The position numbers and the translations under genes are program-made. The notes beneath the pieces were generated by a model. That model worked only from the letters and a program-made list of their open reading frames with translations, was not told the DNA's origin and did not search any database. This document shows, piece after piece, positions 50,860-62,033 of a DNA stretch of 64,000 nucleotides (positions within the stretch are counted from its first letter, which is position 1; the number at the start of each line of letters is the position of its first letter). Source of the DNA: Cydia pomonella. Lineage: Eukaryota; Arthropoda; Insecta; Lepidoptera; Tortricidae. The stretch lies in assembly GCF_033807575.1 (NCBI RefSeq), contig NC_084710.1:22114357-22178356 (forward strand), in the 5' to 3' direction.

Positions 50860-51085
50860 TGCCCCAATCAACCCTTAGTGTGCCCGACCAACTCCCAGTC
50901 TCCCGGCGGCGTTCGGGACGCGCGCTCCTCCCGACTCTGCGAGCCTGGTACTTTCGTGGCAATTGTGTGCGTGTTTTTGTTTTGGAGTGTGTATTTTTGA
51001 ATAATTGGCAAATATTGCGAAAAGTATTGTTTTTATAAGCAATCGTTAATAGTTCCTTGAACACGTAAAGGATTGTGGTAAGTTT
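50860..51085 (+). promoter_or_regulatory. Possible promoter and non-coding first exon
   Basis: 50870-50960 is unusually GC- and CpG-rich ('cccggcggcgttcgggacgcgcgctcctcccgactctgcg'). It is followed by a T/G-rich stretch ('gtgcgtgtttttgttttgg') and by a good donor GTG|GTAAGTTT at about 51078. This layout resembles an insect 5' UTR exon for a gene running rightwards out of the window. No coding evidence, and a repeat is not excluded. Confidence 0.25.
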
Positions 51086-52025
51086 ATCTCAAGTTCGGCA
51101 AACGAAAAACTTTAAATGATACGTAATATTGTTTAAATTAATACCTATTTAATGTTTTTGAGTACGTCTTCTTCTCATTTGATGCTAATAATACAATAAT
51201 TTACTTATTCAAAAAGCATTTTGTTTGACAGAATGTACATAGTTTTGTTAGGTATTATTTAACTAGGAACTATAATTTGAACGAGCCTTTGAGGAAACCA
51301 CTTGTGTGTGTACTTTGTACTTATACAAGTAAACCTGACAAAGCCTATATAGCAAAGTCAAAACATGGGATTCATATACAAAGTATACTCATATATAACG
51401 CTATACGATTAGATTACTTTTAAGATTATTATTATTTAAGTATATTAAGTTACTTCTTTAACTTAGGTATTAAAAACTGGTCCATGATGAACCATTTCGT
51501 TACGTAACGTACGATAATTTAAATAACTTTAGGTGAGCTTTACTGTCTTTTTATTACCTACCTCAGGAAGAGAATTCTTCGCTCCAATAGTTTCAAAAGT
51601 CCTCCCAAGTGGATGCACATTCGTTCAGCCATATGTCCTCCTAAGCCAATGCTTCTGAAATCTAATTAGGAGGCACAAGGCTCAATAAATATTATGAATA
51701 ACCCGATTTTTTGGGAATAATATAGCAGGTATAGTCAACTGCAGACAATAGGTACCACAAATGCATACAAGTTCGTATGTATTTAACCATTTGGATACAT
51801 TTTATTACGAATTTCATCGTACAGCTTTTATCAAGTAAAAGATCAGTATATACCTGTATAACGGGCCAGAAAGATTTGTCCAATGTTCACAGGAAAGAAA
51901 TAATCTTTTTATCAATTTATCTGATTTTCCGATATTTGAGCACAGTCGCAAATGTCATCTTCAAGTAACTGATGAGCGCGTCTTACATGCTGTAATTTGA
52001 GGTGGTAAATTAAATACCCAAAGGG
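51086..52025. other. no gene seen
   Basis: AT-rich; nothing recognisable. Confidence 0.35.
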
Positions 52026-52029
52026 TCAA

Positions 52030-52295
52030 ACGGGACCCTATTACTGAGACTTCGCTGTCCGTCCGTCCGTCCGTCTGTCACCAGGCTGTATCTCATGAAC
52101 CGTGATAGCTAGACAGTTGAAATTTTCACAGATGATGTATTTCTGTTGCCGCTATAACAATAAATACTAAAAACAGAATAAAATAAATATTGAAGGCTCC
52201 CATACAACAAACATATTTTTTTTACGTTTTTGTAAATAATGGTACGGAACCCTTCGTGCGCGAGTCGGACTCGCACTTGGCCGGGTTTTTTTAAA
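52030..52295 (+). repeat. Interspersed repeat ending in 'gcgcgagtcggactcgcacttggccggg'
   Basis: 'gggaccctattactgagacttcgctgtccgtccgtccgtccgtctgtcaccaggctgtatctcatgaacc' to 'ggtacggaacccttcgtgcgcgagtcggactcgcacttggccggg' and a T run. A very common lepidopteran repeat; the GAGTCGGACTC centre is palindromic. Confidence 0.65.
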
Positions 52296-52742
52296 GTTAT
52301 TATAATGAATATGTATAGTTTTTATAAAATAACAGAGTACTAGCTTTTGTTTGGGATTTTGTCCGCTACTTAGGTTTTGTCTGCTTACTTTCCTATAGTT
52401 TTTATTTATTTATTTTTCTTATTTCTGTCAGTTCTTAAATATGTTGTAACCGGCAACATTGCTTGAAATTGCTAAAACAATATGGCGTCATATAATTGGT
52501 TTAGCACACAACATCTGTCCTTTTGGCCACTTGACCGTTAATGATCTTAATTACTGCATACGGGACACACTTAAATGTCACATACAATGAACTAATAGGG
52601 CGTAACGAGTTTTAAAGAAATTGTTTCATGTTTGAGATGAATGACCCTTAATTTAAGTAAATTACTGTGAAATTGCCAAACAGCACAAAATTGTCAAAAT
52701 ACCTATTTTCGAATTATTTGCAACACGTAAAAGAATCAATAT

Positions 52743-52859
52743 CAGAGGGCCTACCGCGAACCACGTTCGACGTGCTGCCTCCCTGTCACACTTACGTACG
52801 AATTTACAAGTGCGACAGAGAGGCAACACGTCGAACGTGGTTCGCGGTAGGCCCTCAGA
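52743..52859. mobile_element. Near-perfect 117-bp palindromic MITE ('GGGCCTACCG' family)
   Basis: Arms of about 50 bp (left AGAGGGCCTACCGCGAACCA, right TGGTTCGCGGTAGGCCCTC) with only a few mismatches around a loop of about 15 nt. Long frames on both strands read through it because the arms are inverse copies. Related ends at 44768, 46906 and 49662. Confidence 0.8.
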
Positions 52860-53500
52860 GCGTTTTATCCCCAAATTCCTTTGAACACATTTTTGACAAA
52901 GTGTTTCGGCATTTCCATGATATCTTTTTGGTTGTATGGTAGAAGTGTCTGACTACAATCAAATAATTATATATATCCTCAAAATGTATGGACACACTTC
53001 GTCAAAAATGTGTCCAAAGAGTAGGCGTCCGAAACTAGTCTCGTCAGAAAGCTAAACGACAATAATGTAACTAAATCAAATTTAAACTCTCGTGAGTTAA
53101 GCCAAAATATACAGTGTATAATATTTTGCACGAGCGACTAAAATTACGTGAGTTTAACAGCATTTTTTTGCTTAAATTTGAACTTAGTTAAGTTATATCG
53201 CTTAAAACTACTACGCATAGAACCGGAACGGAGCATGATTCTCTCGACCTAAACGCGTAAACGCCATGAATTTTACTGCGCTTACGACGTTTTGGTCACA
53301 TTGTTTGGTATGGCTTCTCTATAGTAATAGTAACTCAATTAACCCTAACGAAGTATGGGGCTGTACTTACCAAACATGTGGAGATTTTTTTTTATTTATT
53401 CATGTTTTCTTTACCAAAAAGTTAGGAATATTGAAATTTTCTCTACCTACAGAAAAGACTAACTTTAACCGAAATCTATGATCATTTACACTATAGGGAC
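52860..53500. other. no gene seen
   Basis: No exon or repeat recognised. Confidence 0.35.
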
Positions 53501-53504
53501 CGTG

Positions 53505-53665
53505 AGCGTTGGAGGGTCTGCCATCTTGTGGTCTGAATCGGAACCATAAACAGGCACATTTACACGTCAAGTGTTTTCTTGTGCATAGTAGGTTCTGCCA
53601 TCTTGTGGGCTACATTGGAACAAAAAACATCACATTTACGCCTCGCGCCAAAAATCTGACGGCTC
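53505..53665 (+). repeat. Two imperfect tandem units of about 80 bp
   Basis: 'gggtctgccatcttgtggtctgaatcggaaccataaacaggcacatttacacgtc' (53513) and 'ggttctgccatcttgtgggctacattggaacaaaaaacatcacatttacgcctc' (53590) align over their length. Meaning unknown. Confidence 0.5.
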
Positions 53666-54069
53666 CTGTGCTGCCTCCTATAGTTCATGTACGCTCCCTA
53701 TATGTGTTATTTCCACTGCACATCGAATGTTATATTACACAAATAGTTTACTCGTACGTAAGGTTCATGACGTCATATTGACATGTATCGACATGCGGGG
53801 TACTTAATGCTCAGATTTAAAGACTTTCCCTCTCAAAGCCTCTTAAGGACTTAGGGTTCCTCTGAAAATTGAAAAGCTTTGTTCTTACATCATTGGGTGC
53901 TCTTACTTATATACATACGTATCGGGTATTGTGTCATTTGTATATAATACTGCATATATATTAGGTACATCGTTAATCTAGAGGCCAATTCAAACTTAAA
54001 GTTTACATGAAAATGTTTGCGTTTCGCTCGCGCTAATTCTTGTCACAATTTCGAGCGAAATGACATCAT

Positions 54070-54350
54070 CTACAAGCCTTCTTGTCCTTATCGAGATTCG
54101 AACCCGGGACCATCAGCTTTGCAGGCTAGGTCACCATATACCGCTTAGGTCAAACTAGTCCCCTCTAGGTTAGAATAGCTTTGCGATCCTAACGAAATAA
54201 CGGTAATTTTTCTATGAAATTTCCATTTAGGGGGAAAACGGTTCCAAATCACTTTGATTTTGATGTCGATCGCTTCAGCTTAATATATTCTAGGTTTATA
54301 GCTTTAAAAAAAATGTGTTGCAAGTTTTGAAGATAAAGAAAACTTACTAC
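54070..54350 (-). mobile_element. tRNA-headed SINE, family D
   Basis: 'cgagattcgaacccgggaccatcagctttgcaggctaggtcacc..taccgcttaggtca' is an inverted tRNA-like head with box B (inverse of GGGTTCGAATC). The following body matches 1443-1665 in reverse. Different from family A, though the head is distantly similar. Confidence 0.55.
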
Positions 54351-54985
54351 TACCTAATTTTTAATTGTGTCAAAAACATGCAAAAAAAATATGGAGAATG
54401 GAAAATATTTAGAAAAGTAAAACATCTTAAACTATGAGAATATTGTTGGCATACTATTAGTAATATGATATAACAATATCTTGACAATAATAATGACAAA
54501 TCAATACAAATAATTACCCTTACTCTTAATTGATATAGTAATAAACAATAAACTTAAATATTATCACAATTGAAGCCATTAAAATTTGAACTACTCGCAA
54601 ATTAAATGTAATATCTAAGTAGATCACATCCTTTGCTATGTCCGCTATCTTCGCCCTACTATACTCGAACCTAGAACTACCTAAAATATTTTAGGGTCGC
54701 GCAATTACAATACGAAATGAAATATTGTAATTAAAATTATAATATTTCTATGCACCTCTTTTGTTAGTTTTCTTCGTGTCTCTTGTGTAACACATTTTTC
54801 ATGGATGTTTGTTTTTATAATGTGTTATTGTGTATGTTGTGTGTGTATGTGTTATAAATTAAATATCAAATCATATAATATTATCAAGGAACTAAGGCCT
54901 ATAGACCTTACCTACAAACTAATATACATACAACAATACAAATCTCAAACAAGCTAAAAATTATTTCGGTGACATAGCAAGGAAA
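54351..54985. other. no gene seen
   Basis: AT-rich; nothing recognised. Confidence 0.35.
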
Positions 54986-54989
54986 CGCT

Positions 54990-55105
54990 TCATGCAATAA
55001 AACCCCATCGACATCGGTCCATCCGTTTGAGAGCTACGATGCCACAGACAGACAGACATTGGCGTCAAACGTATAATAACCATCTTTTTGCGTCGGGGGT
55101 TAATA
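54990..55105 (-). repeat. Interspersed repeat ending GCGTCGGGGGTTAA, copy 2
   Basis: 'catcggtccatccgtttgagagctacgatgccacagacagacagaca' to 'tttttgcgtcgggggttaataaaaa', the mirror of the start of 13466-13735. It lies 50 bp from the piggyBac end. Confidence 0.5.
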
Positions 55106-55152
55106 AAAAACAACATTATTTAAATAAAAGGTTAGAAGTATAATTATACAAA

Positions 55153-55156
55153 TTAG
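55153..55156. repeat. Target-site duplication TTAG (left of piggyBac)
   Basis: TTAG before the left inverted repeat and again at 59183-59186 after the right one, in direct orientation. The usual piggyBac target is TTAA. Confidence 0.8.
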
Positions 55157-55588
55157 CACGTTCGCTGCGGAACTAAAACTGACGTTTTTTTATATGGTGC
55201 GTTAAATGGCCGATTGGCCTGATACTCAATGTTTACGCCGCGGCGATATGGGGCTCATTGACCTAGTAAGGTATCGACTCATATAAATGACTATAATTAT
55301 ACAAAAATGGAAAAATGTGGACACATCCCTATCAATATCGATAGTCGACGAGTTGGTGGTTACAGTACTTGCTTCGCCCCGGGTTCCTACTATTTACTTG
55401 AGAGATATATACAAAAATACATGTAAGGCCTTGTAACCCGATGACGCACTGAATAATAGGTTTATTTTAGGAAGTATTAGTGATGGGAAATAAGTTATCG
55501 ACATATCCTTTTTATATCATTTATTAAAGAATCAAAAAAAATAGACAGCCAGTATTATTTTTCACATTATATGTGAAAAATTAATTAA

Positions 55589-58500
55589 TTACATGTGAGT
55601 TTTATAGAAACATGACAAGCAGTATCCTTTCTTACATTCTACGCAGAAAGATTTTATTTTCTTTACTTTTCTATTTGCTTCTCGGCTGTTGAGTGTACCA
55701 CGCAGCTTTTGGTAGCAGCCGGCACAAATTCTCCTCTTCTCACCTTTCTTTTCGAAGTTGTGTTTTTTCTTTAAGACTACCTCATTTTGACCATCTGAAA
55801 GTAAATAATATATATTATTAATATGGCATTATTTTTTCACTAATAATTCTTGCCTTACCCACCAATTAACTGTAAGGCTTGTTTTGCGGGAACTAGATTT
55901 ACATTGCGGGATCTATTGCCATACTAATATTATAAATACGAAAGTAACTACCTATCTGTCTGTATGTTATCTCTTTACGCCTAAACCGCTGGACCGATTT
56001 TGAAACCTGGGTAGAAGCTAGTTCTGTATATAAATAGATACATAATATTATCATATAACTGCATGAAAATTACTCATGATATTATTAAATAAATATTTCA
56101 TACAATACTAATTATGTATATGCACTTATGTCATAGTTGCGTAAGTGCCAATGTAACTAATTGAAATACATTTTAATTTAATCCAATTTGTAAGACCCAA
56201 CAACTGTTTGAGCGAACATAGAACTATTATTGTTTTGTCAAAATAAAACAGAGCTTGATCTTTATAAAAATTATATATTAAATTAAGAGCAATTTTAATT
56301 CGTTACGTTACCCTCATAGTTGCATTTGCCTCGGGTGACCTTAAATGATTGAAATAATAAATAATAGACTTACCTGAGTTAGTATCCGTGATTGGCGTTT
56401 TGGTATATGCTGCTATGATCGCTTCGATGAAATCTTTCTTTGAAATTGGAACTGGCTGCCGAATATTGTAAACCACCCAGCTATTGACCAAAGCTGTCCC
56501 AAATAGCAATTCAAGCATGACTTTACGAAACCACTTGATTCCTCTCTTTAGGGTTGTGTAGTACGATGACATCTGGTCACTAAAGTCTATACCCTTTTTA
56601 TTTTCATTGTAGGTCATGATGCACTGTGGTTTTTTAATTGCTTCTCCGGTAGTACGTCTTATCTTACCGGTGTCCTTTATCATCAAATCATGATCCCGAC
56701 ATGTAGAAATCATATTAACTGGTCTCTTATCCACCCATTTTATAATTCGAACCCCATTCTCATTCATTGCACCAGTTATTTGGCCTTTTTTTAGTTTTGA
56801 TGCTACTATGCGTTTTGGGAGACCTTTCCGATTTGGACGCAAAGTACCACAAAGGAATGTTTTTTTGCGTATAAGCTCCTCTGCAAGATCTATTGAATTG
56901 TAGAAATTATCAGTCACTACGGTTCTTCCTTCATTTTCAAGGCCCCTTATTAATCTTAAAACAGTCTCTTTTCCGTGATTTAACTCTCTGCCATTATCAC
57001 CTTTACCAGTATAAACATTCACGTTGAAAGTATACCCATCCGGCGTACATAATTTGTACAGCTTCACCCCGTATTTATGGGACTTACCTTTTAAATACTG
57101 TCGAAATTTTAATCGTCCCCGCCATGGTATCATCGATTCATCGATTACTAAATACTTTCCGGGTATTAAGACCGTGTGAAATCTCTGAAGCAGCATAGAA
57201 AACACATCTTTAATTTTAGCAAGTTTATTTCTATCATCAGGGTCCTCTTGACTAAAGTGCCAAAATTTCAAAATTAGCAGAAATCGGTCTCTCTTCATAG
57301 CTGAAACCACATACTGATTTCTATAAATACTCTTTCTCGACCAGTAATCATTTATGTGTGGTAGTTTTACTAAACCCATCACCATAATCACGCCCAAAAA
57401 CTTTTTCATTTCCTCTTGATCTGTAGGAATCCAAGCTCGAACTCGTGATTTGGGCTTAACTTGATTACCTGCTATGAATTTTTGGGCATAATTATTTGTT
57501 TCTACGACCATCTTAGCAATAATATCCTTTGTAACAAATAAATTGTAATAATCTTCAGGGGTGACTGCATCATCGGGAATGTTTATCTTACAATTTTCAG
57601 TGAATTCTTCGAAATTAGGAATCGTATCATCAATATCTTGCCACTCATCTTCGCCCATAGAATTTGCTACTGGAGGAATTACGTTGGGTTGCATTTCTTC
57701 GACATTTTCGGAATCATCTTCACTAACCGAGAAATCGCTTCCGGAAGAAGTGCTACTGGTATCTGATTGAGAACTGATTAGATTTGGGTTAAAATCTTCA
57801 TCCGTGTCCGAGTGGTCTTCATTGGTAGGTTCTATGTCAACCGATTCCCCTATCTTACGAGCAGTCTTATCAAAATTTGTGGAATAGGCTGGAGAGGCTA
57901 CATTCACATTATTAGAACTGGTCTCCAAAAACGATTCGTTTTGATAGTTTTCAAAAGATGGTCCTGCTGCTATATTATCAATTGCATCATTATTTAACGG
58001 ACTACGAACGGTCTTGCGAAGATTTGGGGATTGGGCTGGAGAGGCTGCATTCATGTTATTAGAGCTGGTTTCCAAAAACGATTCGTTTTGTTGGTCTTCA
58101 AAAGATGGTCCAGCTAATAATTCATCAATTGCATCTTTGTTTAACGGGCACGGAAGAGATTTTGCACACGATATATCGCTTACGGAACTACACCTGCTTG
58201 TCAACGTCGACGCGTTTTTAGTGTCATAGACTGCCGGCGAACGGAAAATGGATTGAGTTTGTGGGTTGTTTCTTGGTAACGTTTCAGCATTTTTTAAAAC
58301 TTGTAAGGTTTTACCAGTACTAGGGCTCACGTAAATCGACTCTTTGTCACCTTCGTTCAACAGTTGTACTTTCCGGGCTCTAGGGGTATTTTCTAGATCG
58401 GTTTGAAATAACGGTTTCAAATGAATAGGAGAAAGTCGGCTGGTGTCAGGCTCTGGCACATTATACTTGCGTTTTTTAGGAGCGGTAATTGTAATTGTGC

Positions 58501-58747
58501 TCGCTGTTCCTCTACTCACGTAGTTCCGCTGTAGCTCTGGGACAGTTTCCGGTTCCTTACTTGGCCCAGGATTGACGATGTTTATTTCGGATCGATTTTG
58601 CTGCGAGTCATTATTTTTTATATTATTTTTGATAAACACTTTTCTCCATCTCGATTTGTCCGCATCAGAATTTTCACTTTCACTGTTTTCATTTTGCTGA
58701 AACGATAATTCCAGCATTCTTCTGCACCGTTTATTTGACCGAAGCAT
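55589..58747 (-). CDS. piggyBac-like transposase, two exons (58747-56374 and 55794-55589)
   Basis: A DDE_Tnp_1_7 transposase that cuts and pastes its element at TTAA-like sites in the nucleus. The start used is ATG 58747; an earlier ATG at 58795 adds 16 hydrophobic residues without family support. Acidic, repetitive N-terminus. Counting from 58795, the catalytic Asp residues are D552 (LVIDESMIP), D629 (VVTDNFYN) and D737 plus D740 (GIDFSDQM), with spacings like piggyBac D268/D346/D447/D450. A donor G|GTAAGT at 56373 and acceptor TTTCAG| at 55795 remove 579 bp. Without splicing the frame ends at 56303 in unrelated residues. Exon 2 supplies the Cys-rich domain (CAGCYQKL, CVECKKGYCLSCF) that binds the element ends in this family. 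859 residues in all. Confidence 0.9.
55795..56373 (-). other. Transposase intron with a repeat inside
   Basis: 579 bp, phase 1. It contains 'aatattataaatacgaaagtaactacctatctgtctgtatgttatctctttacgcctaaaccgctggaccgatttt' (55925-56005), a common lepidopteran interspersed repeat. Confidence 0.75.
57865..58165 (-). repeat. In-frame tandem duplication inside the transposase N-terminus
   Basis: Two units of about 49 codons, NKDAIDELLAGPSFEDQQNE and NNDAIDNIAAGPSFENYQNE, each followed by SFLETSSNN-x-N-x-ASPA. The DNA is still clearly alike, so the duplication is younger than the gene. Confidence 0.8.
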
Positions 58748-59186
58748 AATAAATGATAAAACACCATGAACTATCACAAAAACGTAAACAAACACTTGAA
58801 TAGTGCACTATCGTATTTACGTCTATTCCCGCTAATGATGTCACAACACTAATCGGAAGTAAACTATTCTATCACCTACAACAGTGCGGGAAGGGGTGGA
58901 GAGACCTTGTGATCTATGTCGGGCCTTACGGCCTATTACCCGCAAGGAATCGAAAAAAATATTAATCAGTGCGTTATCAGGCCGAAAAACCTTACCACAG
59001 TTTTAATGCTTTATTTAGTAGCCCTTAAAGTCCTAAACTCAAACCTATACTTGTCTCTTTTGTACATATAGAAATTCTCATTATACACCCCCCCGCACCA
59101 CGGGAAGTTCACCGTTTTTCGCCTCCGCACGGAGTGGGAGTACATGCATAGGGCATTTAAGCCTTATATCGCAGCGAACGTGTTAG

Positions 59187-59670
59187 TCAAAACCAGGCAT
59201 TCTGGAAGAAAATCAAAATGCTTACTTAGGTATTGAAAGAAGCGATCCCGTTTTGTAGTCTCTATTTTCTCTAATTACCTCTTAATTAACTAGTCTAGCA
59301 TCTGAACGCCTCTGGGACCTTAATTGCCCTTGAGTATCCCAATCACTAGTGCCAATAATTAGGCAGATAGCCTATTCCCCTAGACATGTTTCAATTACGT
59401 AGCCATTTGATTGATTTAGATGACAACAATATATCCATATTACGTACATAAACAGTATGTATATTAATTAAAACTATTTACTCAAACCCTATGTTTAGGT
59501 CATACTGAATAACTTTTACTATGGGACCTTAGGCTATTTCTGAGTCTGACTTTGAAATTTTCTATGGAAGAGTATTTTTTTTTGCGATTTCGGGGTTGGC
59601 CCAAGAATGAAAGTTGCTCAATATGAAGTAGCACCTAAAATAAAAAAAAGTGTAAGTAAGTTAAGTTTGG
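59187..59670. other. no gene seen
   Basis: AT-rich flank of the piggyBac element without recognisable features. Confidence 0.35.
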
Positions 59671-59675
59671 AGAAA

Positions 59676-59860
59676 GTGGTCGTGCTTGGAAAAGTGGAAG
59701 GCGAAAGACCACAGGGCCCTCCAAGTTAAGAGGGCTGGCTCAGGCAACCTTCATCAAGCGGTGAGGACTACGGGAGATCGAAACCGATGGAGACAAATCA
59801 CACGAGCTGCAAAGCCAAGTGGTCACTATCCTCAGTAATGAGAGACCGACAAAGAAGTAG
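59676..59860 (+). pseudogene. Decayed LINE C-terminal fragment, type 7
   Basis: The plus strand reads VLGKVEGERPQGPPS (59683 on) and, after a frame change, HQAVRTTGDRNRWRQITRAA with 'KPSGHYPQ' and two stops at about 59837. The order 'GKxEGxRPxGRP...A..RxxWRxxVRxA...H' is the closing segment of a common LINE lineage. Confidence 0.6.
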
Positions 59861-60728
59861 TACCTAGATATTAACGGGTTTGAGTAAAGGGTTTTAGATA
59901 CTGTATAGAACAGCAAAGTAAGGAACATCTCAGGTCATATGTAATTGACGACCGAGGCGAAGCCGAGGTTGACAAACATGTGATCTGTGGCTTTTTTATT
60001 GAATTAATGAGAGATAGAGGCTTTTATTGTGGAGGAAAAGTTGTTATTAAGATAAAGAGCGTGAATGGCATATTCCCCCGAGTTTCTGCCGCTTAGGCTG
60101 AATCAACAGTCATACGAGCTTGCAGATTTATTTTGCCTCAACATCGCCACCCCCTCGTAGTCTTCTCTTCCTAGCCCTTGCAGCAGGACATGCTGGCTGG
60201 AGTTGCCACATGAACTGAACTGAACTATTTAAGATAATGAGCGAGAAAGGTGGAAAATAGTAGGTATGCTGCGCCAACGTCAAGTAACTGGCTTATTCTC
60301 AATTTTAGCTCTTGATTCTTGTTTCTTTAAATATTTTAACCTGTTTTAATGTCTTATTGGTTATTCAACACTTATTTAGGTATCTTTCCGTTATCTTGAC
60401 TTCTACAGTCCATTTTTTTAACTTGGCATTGACTATTTGTAACTTTCCATCAGAGAAGCGTCCTTATGCTTCATGTGCATAAGTAGCTTTCCATCAATAA
60501 GGGCCCCTTAAGAAAAGGAAAAGGAATCCTTAACCCTCCATTAAGGGGATTCTCATGAACTAGATCAGTCAGAGAATACATGGATCAGTTAATCTTTCAA
60601 GAGGAGGGGATGCACATGAAGCATAAAGACCCTTATCTAATGGAAAGCCATATTTAACGTTCACGATGACGCTTCCACAATTTGTCGCTTCGCGATTAGT
60701 TGCAGATTTAGCTTAGCTTAGGTACTTA
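59861..60728. other. no gene seen
   Basis: A pair of 'ccgaggcgaagccgagg' and 'gacatgctggctggagttgcca' islands is present, but no exon. 60470-60660 repeats the words 'atgcttcatgtgcataa' and 'atgcacatgaagcataa' in inverse positions, a possible foldback of about 170 bp. Confidence 0.35.
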
Positions 60729-60980
60729 ATAAATAAATAAATATTATCCCTACATTCTTACACAAATTGACTAAGTACCACGGTAAGCCAGGAAGGCTTG
60801 TGTTGTGGGTATTCAGACAACGATATATATTATACACAAATTCGTAGAAAATATCCAAGACTCGAGAATATATATCTGTACTCATCAGACAAATAAATGG
60901 CCCTTACCGGGATTCGAACCTAGGACCATCGGCTTCATAAGCAGGGTCATTATCACTACCCATTAGGCCAGACCGGTCGG
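60729..60980 (-). mobile_element. SINE family A, copy 8
   Basis: Full-length minus-strand copy, head at 60900-60980 with box B GGGATTCGAACC (inverse) and an extra 'attatc' within the head near box A. Confidence 0.78.
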
Positions 60981-61690
60981 CAGAGTACATCACAATTTGA
61001 ACTCTTGCTGAAATACGTATCATAAACGTTAACTAGACAGAGATATGATTCCAGCCAATTGCGAGTGACAGACGGACGGAAGAGCGTTGTTGGGCCCCCC
61101 ATTATATTATTGTAAATGCTTACTGACAAAACACGGACCTTTGTTGATTGATAACAGTCTGTTGAAGGGCCAGGATGCAGTTTTGACAGAGAGATGAGAT
61201 ATAGTATCAACCATTTCTGTCGCTGATAAAGAAGGATACTCGTAAAATCCTATAGAATTTTTATTTCTTGCATTTAGTGGCTGAGTTGGAATTGGAAGAA
61301 TAGTGGAAGAAGAATATGAAATTGCAAAAATTTTTTTACTATATAGGTAAATAAGGAAAAGCAAAAAAGAATATAAGTAAAGATTCAAAACAAAAAAATT
61401 CTATTTAGTTTAGCCGTCTTTCAAAAACTGGGCAAAATACTTTACGAATATTTGAAAGAATTCTTAAGTCGGTTATAAGCGACAAAACTTCAAACTGAGT
61501 GCCGATTCTACTTCACCTGTAGTAAATGTACATAGGTAATAGTGCAATTACGTCGTAAGTAAGCCACGCAATTTCTTTCTTAATACCATCATCGTCAGTA
61601 AAGGAAAGTATAATTCTATTTTTACCGAGCCTATTGTGTTGACAATTCTTGCATTTACGACAATGACCCTTACAACGTCTGGTTCATGTG
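60981..61690. other. no gene seen
   Basis: Overlapping 84-93-codon minus-strand frames at 60956-61388 show no domain, and I do not call them. Confidence 0.35.
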
Positions 61691-61830
61691 AACGATTTGC
61701 AAACGTAGGGTCGTCACACCAGTTCATGACGTTGATAATGATTATGATAACATCAATCCATTCTTTATTTATTATAATAATTATGTTAATTTTCATCACT
61801 AGTGTGACGACCCTACGTTTGCAAATCGTT
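61691..61830. mobile_element. 140-bp hairpin element with 29-bp perfect arms
   Basis: AACGATTTGCAAACGTAGGG plus TCGTCACAC at 61691-61719 and its exact inverse at 61802-61830. The loop is AT-rich (82 nt). The perfection of the arms suggests a recent insertion. Two overlapping frames run through it only because of the symmetry. Confidence 0.75.
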
Positions 61831-61874
61831 TCATTACCTTTGACGACAATATTTTCCAGTTTTTACTAATAGTC

Positions 61875-62033
61875 GTAGAGTCAAACAAAGCTAAGTTGGC
61901 AACGATTTTGATAGCCTAGCCAGTGCAAGTATTAAGTAAAAGTCATAATTTCATAGATGTTTGACGTTTAAAATAACACCTGCACTGTCTAGGCTGGCAA
62001 AATCGCTGCCAACTTATTTTGGTATGACTCTAG
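61875..62033. mobile_element. MITE family 1, copy 2
   Basis: TAGAGTCAAACAAAGCTAAG at the left, 'ttattttggtatgactcta' at the right. The interior is as at 6208-6361. TA flanks at both ends support a TA target. Confidence 0.72.

Larger units (their letters stand above)
55157..59182 (-). mobile_element. Complete piggyBac-like DNA transposon (4,026 bp)
   Basis: Perfect 13-bp inverted ends CACGTTCGCTGCG (55157-55169 and inverse 59170-59182), flanked by direct TTAG. Further in, a TTAAATG block (about 55203 and, inverted, 59155) is a plausible subterminal repeat. The element holds one two-exon transposase gene on the minus strand, unbroken, so it may still be active. Flanking non-coding parts are about 430 bp (3' side) and 430 bp (5' side). 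Confidence 0.9.

Noticed and set aside
52662..52942. Two opposed frames of 70 and 91 codons with similar proteins
   Set aside because: They read the two arms of the palindromic MITE at 52743-52859, so their likeness is a symmetry artefact.
55153..59186. TTAG flanks as telomeric TTAGG repeats
   Set aside because: Only single TTAG tetramers occur, exactly at the transposon ends.
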